DNA of 64,000 nt. Origin: Desulfobaculum xiamenense. GTDB taxonomy: Bacteria > Desulfobacterota > Desulfovibrionia > Desulfovibrionales > Desulfovibrionaceae. Below the pieces are notes generated by a model that saw only the letters and a list, made by a program, of their open reading frames with translations, was not told the DNA's origin and ran no database searches. Numbering within the stretch: position 1 is the first letter of the stretch; each line of letters starts with the position of its first letter. This document shows, piece by piece, positions 26,146-34,044 of this stretch. Position numbers and translations under genes: made by a program. The stretch lies in the NCBI RefSeq assembly GCF_011927665.1, contig NZ_JAATJA010000001.1, forward strand, positions 1,221,019 to 1,285,018. The letters are read 5' to 3'.

Positions 26146-27390
26146 CTAGTCGAAATCCGCCAGAATCGCGCCGATGTGCAGACCGTCGCCAAGGTCGGTC
26201 GTGGCGTGGCTACTCTTGATGCGCCACAGGGCGCCCTGCAACTGATCGGAAGATATGCCGTTTCGCAGGGCGGTATAGGCTTCGACGAAGGCGGCGAGGC
26301 TGTCGCATATCTTGATCATCTCGCCGTCCTTGGGATCGTGGGCCTCGTCATCGAACTGCGTGTAGAGGTCCTGCCGCGAGACCTTGCGTACGGCCTTGCC
26401 TTCGCACACCGTGGGCGCGAATTCCGAGCCGACCTCGATGCCGAGGAAGTATTCGAGCCGCTCGGCCACGTCGGCGCAGCCGCCTTCGCGCAAAGGACCG
26501 AACACGCGGCGTTCGAGTTCGCTGTCCTCATACTGCTTGATGAGGTCGGCGATGGGCTGGACGGACTGCTTGACCGGGGAGATAATGTCGCGCGTCAGCA
26601 CCTCGGGCAGGTCGTGGAAGAGCGCCGCGAAGAAGTTGTTCACCCGCTGCGCCTCCCCCGCGCCGGCGACGACGCCGAAGAAATGCGCATAGGCCGCCAC
26701 GGCGAACAGATGCCCGAGGACGGACGTTTCAGGCACGCGCGGCGTCTGCGACCAGCGGGTCTGGAAGCGCAGCTGCCCGCACAGGTGGGCAAAATGCCCA
26801 AGCGGCGTTTCAGGCCCCTTGATGAGATCGTTTACGCCGATCAGATCGGATCGCGCCTCAAGCTGCCGCATAAAGGACGCGTCAATCTCGTCGCGCTCCT
26901 CGTCCCACTCGCCAAGATTGCGGATGAGCGAGAACTCCCAGCGCGAGGCGTACAGGTGCGCGGCGTCGAGGATGGCGTCGGCGAGGTCGTCGCGCCGCGT
27001 CCCGGTCAGCCTCGCCTCCAGCCTGTTCCACAACTCGGGGCCAAGGGGTTGCAGGCGCGGCATGAGCTGCTCCAGCACCCACGCCGTGAGGCGCTGATAG
27101 TGCTCGGGATTGGCCTTGATTTGGTAGAAGACGGGCGGCTTGATATCGGTTATGATCAGACGATAGAGGTAGTCAAACAGTCCCCCCTCGATGATACGTA
27201 ACCCAAGGGCGACGCGCTCCTCGGACGGCATCGACCGCGAATTCAGGACGTAGAGCGCCCACGCCACCATCATCTTGTGCCCCTGCTTATCCAGCTCGCA
27301 CAGATTCATGGGCCGGAGCTTGTCGTTCCAGCGCTTCATGTAGGCGCCGGAAAAGACAAACTGCAAAAGGCTCTTGCGTATGCTCGCCAT
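26146..27390 (-). CDS. HD-domain protein (YfbR-like HD_3 type)
   Basis: This 414-residue protein carries an HD phosphohydrolase core in its middle: TSVLGHLFAVAAYAHFFGV supplies the first histidine, NNFFAALFHDLPEVLTRDI the HD pair and PEVL motif, and KICDSLAAFVEAYTA a downstream aspartate. This pattern fits HD_3/YfbR-like enzymes that dephosphorylate nucleotides. The N-terminal 190 residues are helical and unassigned. Start ATG 27390 has GGAGG four nt away. The longer frame (27474) lacks a ribosome site. It is a single gene. Confidence 0.78.
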   Translation of the reverse strand: MASIRKSLLQFVFSGAYMKRWNDKLRPMNLCELDKQGHKMMVAWALYVLNSRSMPSEERVALGLRIIEGGLFDYLYRLIITDIKPPVFYQIKANPEHYQRLTAWVLEQLMPRLQPLGPELWNRLEARLTGTRRDDLADAILDAAHLYASRWEFSLIRNLGEWDEERDEIDASFMRQLEARSDLIGVNDLIKGPETPLGHFAHLCGQLRFQTRWSQTPRVPETSVLGHLFAVAAYAHFFGVVAGAGEAQRVNNFFAALFHDLPEVLTRDIISPVKQSVQPIADLIKQYEDSELERRVFGPLREGGCADVAERLEYFLGIEVGSEFAPTVCEGKAVRKVSRQDLYTQFDDEAHDPKDGEMIKICDSLAAFVEAYTALRNGISSDQLQGALWRIKSSHATTDLGDGLHIGAILADFD

Positions 27391-27634
27391 GCTGCCTCCA
27401 ATACTTCGTTCATGTGTCCCGGCAACGGTAAGCCCCGGCCGGGCAAAGCTCAAGCCCCGGTATTCCCTTGGCAAAAAAAAGTTTGCAAAAGGGGCTTTTC
27501 AAACGGGTCGTGTTTGGGTATGTTTTCCGTCCCGTTACTGTTTTCGTCGCGCTGCCGGTGCAATTTTTTTCCGGTAGTGGTATAGAAACGACTTATGGCA
27601 CTTCGTTCCGTCACGAGCGAGGAGAATACTGACA

Positions 27635-28063
27635 ATGAAAACGTATAGCCCCAAGCCTGAGGACATTTCCCACGAGTGGTTCGTGGTCGATGCCGAAGAC
27701 AAGATTCTGGGCCGTCTGGCAACCGAAATCTCTCGGCGTCTTCGCGGCAAGCACAAGGCTGAATTCGCTCCCCACGTCGACTGCGGCGACTTCATCGTCG
27801 TTGTCAATGCGGAGAAGATCAAGGTGACCGGCAACAAGCTGGACCAGAAGACGTACTACCGCCACACCGGTTACCCGGGCGGCCTCCGCGAGACCAGCCT
27901 GAAGGACATGCTGGACACCAAGCCCGAGGAAGTTATTCTCAAGGCTGTTCGTGGCATGCTGCCCAAGAATCGTCTTGGACGGGCCATCATCAAGAAGCTT
28001 AAAGTCTACGCTGGCCCTGAGCATCCGCATGCGTCTCAGCAGCCCAAGCCCCTGGACATCTAG
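27635..28063 (+). CDS. rplM: 50S ribosomal protein L13
   Basis: The 142-residue protein is a full-length L13: [20 protein letters not shown] at the start, [16 protein letters not shown] in the middle and [13 protein letters not shown] near the end. It is co-transcribed with rpsI 27 nt later, the usual bacterial arrangement. A possible promoter, TTTCAA (27497-27502) and TATGTT (27519-27524) with 16-nt spacing, lies upstream. GAGGAG lies ten nt before the ATG. Confidence 0.98.
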   Translation: MKTYSPKPEDISHEWFVVDAEDKILGRLATEISRRLRGKHKAEFAPHVDCGDFIVVVNAEKIKVTGNKLDQKTYYRHTGYPGGLRETSLKDMLDTKPEEVILKAVRGMLPKNRLGRAIIKKLKVYAGPEHPHASQQPKPLDI

Positions 28064-28090
28064 TCCGGACAGCGAGGGAGAAAAAAAGAT

Positions 28091-28486
28091 ATGAGTCACG
28101 AATTCTACTACGGCACCGGAAAGAGGAAATCCGCTGTGGCCAGAACCCGTCTCTACGAGAATGGTTCCGGCCAGATTGTGGTCAACGGTCGTCCCTACGA
28201 GGACTATTTCCCGCGAGCCACTCTGCAGATGGTTATCCGTCAGCCCCTGAACCTGACCAAGCTGCTCGGCAAGTTCGACGTCAAGGTCAACGTCACCGGC
28301 GGCGGCCAGGCCGGTCAGGCTCAGGCCATCCGTCACGGCATTGCCCGTGCGCTTATGGAGTTCAACGGCGAACTCCGCGGCCCCCTCAAGAGGGCCGGCC
28401 TGATCACCCGCGACGCTCGCGTCAAGGAACGCAAGAAGTACGGTCAGCGCGCCGCTCGTGCCCGCTACCAGTACTCCAAGCGTTAG
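28091..28486 (+). CDS. rpsI: 30S ribosomal protein S9
   Basis: The 131-residue S9 has [15 protein letters not shown] at the N-terminus and the typical basic tail ending [17 protein letters not shown], which reaches the P-site tRNA in the ribosome. It is the second gene of the rplM-rpsI operon and is followed by a perfect terminator hairpin. Confidence 0.98.
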   Translation: MSHEFYYGTGKRKSAVARTRLYENGSGQIVVNGRPYEDYFPRATLQMVIRQPLNLTKLLGKFDVKVNVTGGGQAGQAQAIRHGIARALMEFNGELRGPLKRAGLITRDARVKERKKYGQRAARARYQYSKR

Positions 28487-28511
28487 ATCGGCCCCTACGC
28501 TTCGATTGCTC

Positions 28512-28550
28512 AAGGGCGAATTCGCTTTACACAGGCGAATTCGCCCTTTT
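28512..28550 (+). terminator. Rho-independent terminator of rplM-rpsI
   Basis: A perfect 14-bp inverted repeat AAGGGCGAATTCGC/GCGAATTCGCCCTT with a nine-nt loop is followed by T residues. Confidence 0.9.
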
Positions 28551-28596
28551 GCTTATCCATTGCATACGCAAAACGCGACACAGAGGTCTTTTGCCC

Positions 28597-29865
28597 ATGG
28601 CTCCCACCGTTCGCCCCAATCTGCTCTATGCAGACGAATCCGGCCAGATCTACGACCATCCCGGTCTACTCATGCTCACCCGCCGGGGTGACGAACTGGC
28701 GCTGCCCCGCCCGGACGAGATGACGCCGCTGCCTCCCGGTAGCGACGTCTTCCTGCTGCCCGGACGCAAGGCCATCGGTTTCGACGAGGAAACGGGCGAG
28801 GCCATCCAGTTGGAGGAAAACGCCGTAGCGGCCTTTGTCTGCCCGGCCTACACCGTCACCGGCGTTGCGGCATACGCCACGCAGGACGAAGCCCCCATCC
28901 TCCCGCTCATGGCCTACTCGGCCGTGGGCTACGCCAACGGCCGCTTCTGGGTCGCCGCCAAGAAAGTCGACGAGGATCGCCGCCAGATCTTCGAAGGCAT
29001 CCCCAACGACCGCATCGAGAAGGGCGCGCAGAAGTGGCTGCGCAAGTTCCCGGACAACCGCCTCGTGGGCCATCTGGCCCGTTGCGCGCTGACCTTCTGC
29101 TGCCCGGCGGCCAAGAACCTCGCGCTGGGGCGCTTTGAGGCACCGCTGCCGACCTCGCAGGCCTGCAACGCCCGCTGCGTGGGCTGCATCTCCTATCAGC
29201 CGGAGGACTCCGGCTTCTGCTCGCCGCAGAACCGCATCGACTTCCGCCCCACGCCGCAGGAAGTCTGCGAGATCATGATGGAGCACAACCGGCACGAGAA
29301 GAAGCGCCCGGTGTACTCCTTCGGACAGGGCTGCGAAGGCGAACCGCTGACCGAAGCCAAGACCATCGCCAAGGCCATCGCCGCGTTCCGAGCGGCAGGC
29401 GGAGAGGGCACGGTGAACATCAACACCAACGCCAGCCTGCCCGAGACCATCGAGCCGCTGGCGAAGGCCGGTCTTAATTCCATCCGCGTGTCCATGAACA
29501 GCGCCAACCCGGCCCTGTATCAGGCCTACTACCGCCCGGCGGGCTACAGCGGCTTCGACGCCGTACGCAACACCGTCACCGAGGCCAAGCGCAACGGCCT
29601 GTTCGTCTCGCTGAACTACCTCTTCTTCCCTGGCGTGAACGACACAGAGGGCGAGCTGACCATGCTTCAGGACTTCGTCACCGACCTCAAGGTGGACTTC
29701 ATCCAGCTCCGGAACCTGAACCTCGACCCCGAGTTGTACCTCGACCTCGCTAAGCCCTTCGTGCCCGGCCCGAGCATGGGCTTCACCAATTTCAAGAAGC
29801 GCCTGAAGAAAGCCGCGCCGTGGCTGAACTTCGGCTACTTCAATCCGTTCCTCGGCGGCGAATAA
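28597..29865 (+). CDS. Radical SAM protein
   Basis: This 422-residue cytoplasmic enzyme has a radical SAM cluster motif CX3CX2C at C190, C194 and C197 (CNARCVGC), a GQGCEGEPL loop in the place of the GGE-type motif, and a TIM-barrel pattern (TVNINTNASLP, SIRVSMNSANPALYQAYYR). The N-terminal 180 residues precede the barrel and are not assigned; they contain three further cysteines (CALTFCC). ATG 28597 has GAGG ten nt upstream. It is a single gene between two terminators. The reaction is unknown. Confidence 0.82.
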   Translation: MAPTVRPNLLYADESGQIYDHPGLLMLTRRGDELALPRPDEMTPLPPGSDVFLLPGRKAIGFDEETGEAIQLEENAVAAFVCPAYTVTGVAAYATQDEAPILPLMAYSAVGYANGRFWVAAKKVDEDRRQIFEGIPNDRIEKGAQKWLRKFPDNRLVGHLARCALTFCCPAAKNLALGRFEAPLPTSQACNARCVGCISYQPEDSGFCSPQNRIDFRPTPQEVCEIMMEHNRHEKKRPVYSFGQGCEGEPLTEAKTIAKAIAAFRAAGGEGTVNINTNASLPETIEPLAKAGLNSIRVSMNSANPALYQAYYRPAGYSGFDAVRNTVTEAKRNGLFVSLNYLFFPGVNDTEGELTMLQDFVTDLKVDFIQLRNLNLDPELYLDLAKPFVPGPSMGFTNFKKRLKKAAPWLNFGYFNPFLGGE

Positions 29866-29882
29866 CCGCGCGAAACGCACGC

Positions 29883-29920
29883 AAAAGGGCGGCCATCCCC
29901 ACGGATGACCGCCCTTTTTT
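29883..29920 (+). terminator. Terminator of the radical SAM gene
   Basis: AAGGGCGG and CATCC pair with GGATG and CCGCCCTT around a short loop, followed by six T residues. The A-rich left flank would also allow minus-strand termination. Confidence 0.85.
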
Positions 29921-30221
29921 CGCGCCCGACATCGAGAATGGTCCGATGGCAGGCAAGCGCCACGTCGCGCACAGGGCCTAGCCGCCGCACGAACGCTGCC
30001 AGCGATGCTTCTGTCGCGCTAGCCGCCCTCTTCGGCGCTCTCGTCCGCATCCGCGGCAAGCGCCCTCCACCGCCCCACCAGAGACCAACTCGTGGCAAAG
30101 CCATGCTGGTCCGCTGACGACGCGCCGCGCCACGGAAAAGCCCACAGAATCAAGACGCCCCGCGCGGCGGGCACTCGGCTCAAGCCAGCCAAACCACACG
30201 CGCTGCGGCCTTCATCAACGC
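29921..30221. other. 300-nt non-coding gap
   Basis: I see nothing definite in this GC-rich stretch between two terminators. The short frames on both strands are low-complexity and lack ribosome sites. A small RNA cannot be excluded. Confidence 0.5.
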
Positions 30222-30251
30222 AAAAAGCCCCGATCCAGTGGATCGGGGCTT
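30222..30251 (-). terminator. Terminator after tRNA-Trp
   Basis: A perfect 12-bp stem AAGCCCCGATCC/GGATCGGGGCTT with a three-nt loop reads into T residues on the minus strand, just beyond the tRNA-Trp 3' end. Confidence 0.9.
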
Positions 30252-30260
30252 GATGTCTTG

Positions 30261-30337
30261 TGGCAGGCCAGGAGGGATTCGAACCCCCAGCATCCGGTTT
30301 TGGAGACCGGCGCTCTAGCCGTTAGAGCTACTGGCCT
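30261..30337 (-). tRNA. tRNA-Trp (CCA)
   Basis: On the minus strand the acceptor AGGCCAG pairs with CTGGCCT. The anticodon stem CCGGT/ACCGG encloses CTCCAAA (anticodon CCA). The T arm GGGTTCGAATCCC and an encoded 3' CCA are present. It lies 44 nt after purM with no clear promoter between them, so it may be processed from the purM transcript. Confidence 0.96.
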
Positions 30338-30381
30338 GCATTACGCAACCGCGAACGGGACCCGGCGAAAAGCCGCTTCCC

Positions 30382-31443
30382 TCAGCGCGCTTGGGGAAAA
30401 TTAACGATAACCTGCTCTTTGTCAACCTTTTTTTGCGGAACAACTTCACCAATGAGCCAGGCCTTCTCGCCCATGCCGTTGGCGCGGCTGACAACGTCGT
30501 CGGCGATCTCCTCGGGAACGATGAGGATGTAGCCGATGCCGCAGTTGAAAATCTGAAGCATTTCGGGCCACCCCAGCTTGCCCTGCTCCTTGAGCCAGGA
30601 AAAGACGGGCAGGATGTCCCACGAGCCGAACTCGATCTGGGCCACCACGCCACGGGGCAGGATGCGCGGGATGTTGTCGTAGAAGCCGCCACCGGTAACG
30701 TGGCACATGCCCTTGATCTCCATGTCGCGCATAAGGCCACGGACCGTCTCCACGTAGATGCGCGTGGGGGTGAGCAGCACTTCGGCGGCAGTGGCGTCGG
30801 TTCCCGGGAAGATGTCGTCGCCCTTCAGTCCGGCCTCGTTGGCGAGCTTGCGCACCAGCGAGTATCCGTTGGAGTGGATACCGGACGAGGCAAGACCGAT
30901 GATCTTGTCGCCGGGGCGGATGGAGGAACCGTCAACGATGTTGGCGTTGTCCACGACACCCACGCAGAAGCCGGAGAGGTCGTACTCGCCGGGAGCGTAG
31001 AAGTCGGGCATTTCGGCCGTCTCACCGCCGAGCAGCGCGCAGTGGCCCTGCTTGCAGCCTTCGACGATACCGGAAAGCACGGTCTCCGCAGTGGAGATGT
31101 CCAACTTGCCGGTCGCAAAATAATCGAGGAAAAACAGAGGCTTGGCACCCTGAACCAGAATGTCGTTGACACTCATGGCCACAAGATCGATACCGATGGT
31201 ATCGTGTCTGCCATACTGGAAGGCCAGCTTGAGCTTGGTGCCTACGCCATCGGTAGAGGCGACCAGCACCGGACTTTCCATCGCATTGGTGTCCAGCTTG
31301 AAGAGTCCGCCAAATCCGCCGATATCCGTAACAACCCCGCCGGTGAAGGTCGAGGCGACCATGGACTTGATCCTCGAAACAAACTCGTTGCCGGCGCCAA
31401 TATTGACACCAGCTTCCGTGTAGGCCTTTGCCCTGTCGGTCAT
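30382..31443 (-). CDS. purM: Phosphoribosylformylglycinamidine cyclo-ligase
   Basis: PurM (AIR synthetase) closes the imidazole ring in purine biosynthesis, converting FGAM and ATP to AIR. This 353-residue protein is full length. It has the glycine-rich VLVASTDGVGTKLKLAF, AMSVNDILVQGAKPLFFLDY, and GHCALLGGETAEMPDFY segments, and a C-terminal VTGGGFYDNIPRILP. ATG 31443 has a good AAGGAG upstream, whereas the longer frame upstream of it overlaps amrS antisense and is spurious. tRNA-Trp follows. Confidence 0.97.
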   Translation of the reverse strand: MTDRAKAYTEAGVNIGAGNEFVSRIKSMVASTFTGGVVTDIGGFGGLFKLDTNAMESPVLVASTDGVGTKLKLAFQYGRHDTIGIDLVAMSVNDILVQGAKPLFFLDYFATGKLDISTAETVLSGIVEGCKQGHCALLGGETAEMPDFYAPGEYDLSGFCVGVVDNANIVDGSSIRPGDKIIGLASSGIHSNGYSLVRKLANEAGLKGDDIFPGTDATAAEVLLTPTRIYVETVRGLMRDMEIKGMCHVTGGGFYDNIPRILPRGVVAQIEFGSWDILPVFSWLKEQGKLGWPEMLQIFNCGIGYILIVPEEIADDVVSRANGMGEKAWLIGEVVPQKKVDKEQVIVNFPQAR

Positions 31444-31536
31444 GGGAAGTGCTCCTTGCGCTGAAAACGGCTTGCCGTCTTGGTCGGGAGTCGACTTATA
31501 TGAGTTTCGGTACCGAAATTCAAGGGAGATTTTTTC

Positions 31537-31848
31537 ATGATGCAATCCATGTGGTTCCGCAGAGGCGCAGGCACCACCGTCGCCGCGCTCGTCCTCACCC
31601 TTGCGCTTCTTCCCTCCGCAGGCCTGTGTGGCAATACGACGAAGGCGACACAATCTCCCCGGCAGGACAAGGTTTTCGGCACCATGGACGAAGGGATGCG
31701 CATGGGCAGGGATGAACGCACCGGGGACATGATCATGCGAGTGGAACCCGCGCCGCAGCCGGAGCAGCAGCAAACGCAGGACGTGCCGCTGGTCATCCAG
31801 CCAGAAATCAGCATCCCCGCGCCCGGCACACCGCCCCGCTCCAAATGA
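31537..31848 (+). CDS. Small secreted protein, function unknown
   Basis: This 103-residue protein has an N-terminal signal peptide (VAALVLTLALLPSAGLCG) and a short hydrophilic remainder with Met-rich (TMDEGMRMGRDERTGDMIM) and Gln/Pro-rich parts. I do not recognise a family. It lies 13 nt before amrS, so the two are probably co-transcribed, although AmrS is cytoplasmic. Confidence 0.6.
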   Translation: MMQSMWFRRGAGTTVAALVLTLALLPSAGLCGNTTKATQSPRQDKVFGTMDEGMRMGRDERTGDMIMRVEPAPQPEQQQTQDVPLVIQPEISIPAPGTPPRSK

Positions 31849-31861
31849 GCAAGGAGCCATC

Positions 31862-32869
31862 ATGCGAGAAGCTCTGTTGTGGAAGGCCGTAAGCGGCCAG
31901 CGCGTCCAGTGCAGGCTATGCAGCCACTTCTGCATCATCGACGACGGCGCTCGCGGCACGTGCGGCGTACGCGAAAACCGTGGCGGTAGCCTATTCACGC
32001 TGGCCGACCGTATTGCCGCCCTGCATATCGACCCGGTGGAGAAAAAACCGCTCTTCCACTTCCTGCCGGGAACCGAGACGCTCTCCTTCGCCGCCATGGG
32101 CTGCAACTTCTCGTGCTCGTGGTGCCAGAACTACAGCCTCTCCCAGCCGCCGCGCACGGGGCAGTCCCCCGAGGGCCAGCCCGCCGAGCCGCAGGATCTG
32201 GTTGACGCCGCCCTGCGCAACGGATGCGCGAGCATATCATATACATATTCCGAACCGACGGTCTTCTTCGAAATCATGCTCGACACGGCCAAGCGCGCCA
32301 CACAGCGCGGGCTGTACAACATCATGGTCTCCAACGGCTTCCAGAGTCCGCAATGCCTCGATGAACTCGCCCCGTACATCAACGCTGCCAACATCGACCT
32401 CAAGTCCTTCTCCGAGGCGACCTACCGCGACCACTGCAAGGCCCGTCTCGCGCCGGTGCTCGACAATCTCCGCCACATGATGCAACTCGGCTGGTGGGTG
32501 GAAATCACGACGCTCGTCATCCCGGCCCTCAACGACTCCGACACCGAGCTGACCGACATCGCGAGCTTCATCGCCAAGGAACTCGGCCCGGACGTGCCAT
32601 GGCACATCTCGCGCTTTCATCCGGACTTCACAATGCACGACCGCGCACCCACCCCGGTGACGACGCTGGAGCGAGCGGCCGCCATCGGTCGCGCGGCTGG
32701 GTTGCACTACGTCTACACGGGCAACGTCCCCGGGCATTCGGGCGAGAACACAGTCTGCCCGTCCTGCGGCGCAACGGCCATCGCACGGCGAGGCTTCACA
32801 CTCCTCTCTGACCCGCCGCACGACACCTGCCCCGAATGCGGCGCACATATCCCCGGCGTCTTCGAATAA
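31862..32869 (+). CDS. amrS: AmmeMemoRadiSam system radical SAM enzyme
   Basis: AmrS is the radical SAM member of the AMMECR1-Memo-radical SAM trio, whose reaction is not settled. This 335-residue protein has an N-terminal cysteine cluster (CRLCSHFC, then GTCGV) and the CX3CX2C cluster at C81, C85 and C88 (CNFSCSWC). It continues with SYTYSEPTVFFEIMLDTAK and a C-terminal zinc-like site (CPSCG, CPECG). AAGGAG lies before the ATG. No amrA or amrB partner is adjacent. Confidence 0.9.
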   Translation: MREALLWKAVSGQRVQCRLCSHFCIIDDGARGTCGVRENRGGSLFTLADRIAALHIDPVEKKPLFHFLPGTETLSFAAMGCNFSCSWCQNYSLSQPPRTGQSPEGQPAEPQDLVDAALRNGCASISYTYSEPTVFFEIMLDTAKRATQRGLYNIMVSNGFQSPQCLDELAPYINAANIDLKSFSEATYRDHCKARLAPVLDNLRHMMQLGWWVEITTLVIPALNDSDTELTDIASFIAKELGPDVPWHISRFHPDFTMHDRAPTPVTTLERAAAIGRAAGLHYVYTGNVPGHSGENTVCPSCGATAIARRGFTLLSDPPHDTCPECGAHIPGVFE

Positions 32870-32942
32870 CGCCCAACCTCGCGAGGACGACAATCATCTC
32901 CTTGCGTTGCCGAATCTTTTCCAGTAGGAGATTCACCCATCA

Positions 32943-32989
32943 CGGGGCGTGGCGCAGTCTGGAAGCGCGCCTGCTTTGGGAGCAGGATG
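32943..32989 (+). pseudogene. Truncated tRNA-Pro (TGG), 5' half only
   Basis: The first 47 nt match the 5' acceptor strand, D arm and anticodon arm of the intact tRNA-Pro at 33052, with anticodon loop TTTGGGA. The sequence then diverges; no T arm or 3' acceptor strand follows. The anticodon stem is CCTGC/GCAGG here and CGTGC/GCACG in the intact gene, which is a paired compensatory difference. Confidence 0.8.
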
Positions 32990-33051
32990 TGGTCTACGAC
33001 TGACAAGGGTTCCCGTGGGGTCTGATACACAGGCCAGTACACATGAATGAT

Positions 33052-33128
33052 CGGGGCGTGGCGCAGTCTGGTAGCGCGCGTGCTTTGGGAGCACGATGCC
33101 GGGGGTTCGAATCCCTTCGCCCCGACCA
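33052..33128 (+). tRNA. tRNA-Pro (TGG), probable prophage attachment site
   Basis: The acceptor CGGGGCG pairs with CGCCCCG. The anticodon stem CGTGC/GCACG encloses TTTGGGA (anticodon TGG). The T arm GGGGGTTCGAATCCC and an encoded CCA are present. Prophage DNA begins just after its 3' end and terminator, which fits integration at the tRNA 3' half. Confidence 0.95.
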
Positions 33129-33138
33129 CAAGAAATCG

Positions 33139-33173
33139 AACGGGTCGCGAGCATTGCTCGCGACCCGTTTTTT
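33139..33173 (+). terminator. Terminator of tRNA-Pro
   Basis: A perfect 14-bp stem AACGGGTCGCGAGC/GCTCGCGACCCGTT with a three-nt loop is followed by six T residues. Confidence 0.92.
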
Positions 33174-33232
33174 CGTTTGCGAATCTACGCACAACACACA
33201 ACAAATTCACATTCAATTTCAGATCAAACGCT

Positions 33233-33760
33233 CTATATCTCGTTTCCAGACCATATATTTTTTAGCAGCTTACACATGTCGCCATCGTCAATACTGCAGT
33301 CAGCTCGCAGCAGACGTGCAATTTCAAATGCAATTATCCCAAGTCTGCGACACTCCTTTGAATAGAGCTCCACGGAGTCAGGGACACCACATATTTCATT
33401 CTCGACATATATTTTATGCTGCACAAACATCAAATCATTCTTGAATGTCAGAACACTCTCTGCACGTTCTTTCGATAACGATTGCCAATTGATATTTATT
33501 GGAAACATATCTACACTTGGCAAATCAAGACAGAGGCGACCGATGGCACCAAATGAAGCCAAGTAATCTTCATTACAATGTTCCATATTGGAACACGCTA
33601 TCGAAAATCTCTCAAAAAAAAGATACAAAGTCATACACGCATAGAGCTTATCTTTATTCAAAGACTTTTTTTCATTCCTCCACTGCAAAGCATAAACAAG
33701 CCCCCCTGAAAGCAAAGCAGCTAGGAAGGCTGTCAAAAAATCTTTCCAAGACATTCCCAC
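33233..33760 (-). CDS. AT-rich membrane-anchored protein of unknown function (prophage cargo)
   Basis: This 175-residue protein has one N-terminal TM helix (FLTAFLAALLSGGLVYALQW) and a soluble helical region with six or more cysteines. I do not recognise a domain. Base composition is clearly more AT-rich than the surrounding phage and host genes. It sits at the extreme left end of the prophage next to tRNA-Pro, a usual place for lysogenic conversion or defence genes. A role in host protection is a guess from position only. Confidence 0.65.
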   Translation of the reverse strand: MGMSWKDFLTAFLAALLSGGLVYALQWRNEKKSLNKDKLYACMTLYLFFERFSIACSNMEHCNEDYLASFGAIGRLCLDLPSVDMFPININWQSLSKERAESVLTFKNDLMFVQHKIYVENEICGVPDSVELYSKECRRLGIIAFEIARLLRADCSIDDGDMCKLLKNIWSGNEI

Positions 33761-33817
33761 CTCTCTTTCCCCGTCGCGTTGACAAAACTCAGCTCATTTT
33801 CCAGAAGTACCCAAAGA

Positions 33818-34036
33818 TTACATCAATGTTTCTTGACTGCCCACCCCTTCTCCCGCACGAATGTCGCGCTCGAACTCTGCCGAGCGGCTCTCCAGATGGG
33901 CCACAATGGCGACCTCGTCGTCCGCCAATTCCGCAGGGACGTCGCCGCAGCGCCACACGTGGCCGTTGATCGAAAATTCCACATGCAGCCGATCCCCGTC
34001 CGGCCGCTGCCGCACGTCAATAATGGTCACTGTCAT
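33818..34036 (-). CDS. Small phage protein after tail fibre
   Basis: This 72-residue acidic protein (MTVTIIDVRQRPDGDRLHVE onward) has a beta-rich N-terminal half and a helical end. An AGGAGG lies four nt before its ATG, and it starts eight nt after the tail fibre gene stop. It may be a fibre chaperone or minor tail component; no family was recognised. Confidence 0.6.
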   Translation of the reverse strand: MTVTIIDVRQRPDGDRLHVEFSINGHVWRCGDVPAELADDEVAIVAHLESRSAEFERDIRAGEGVGSQETLM

Positions 34037-34044
34037 GGTTCCTC

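Noticed and set aside
32933-33216. Minus-strand frames with GEGIRTPGIVLPKHARYQ-type sequence
   Set aside because: These are antisense translations of the tRNA-Pro gene and its half copy, another common annotation artefact.
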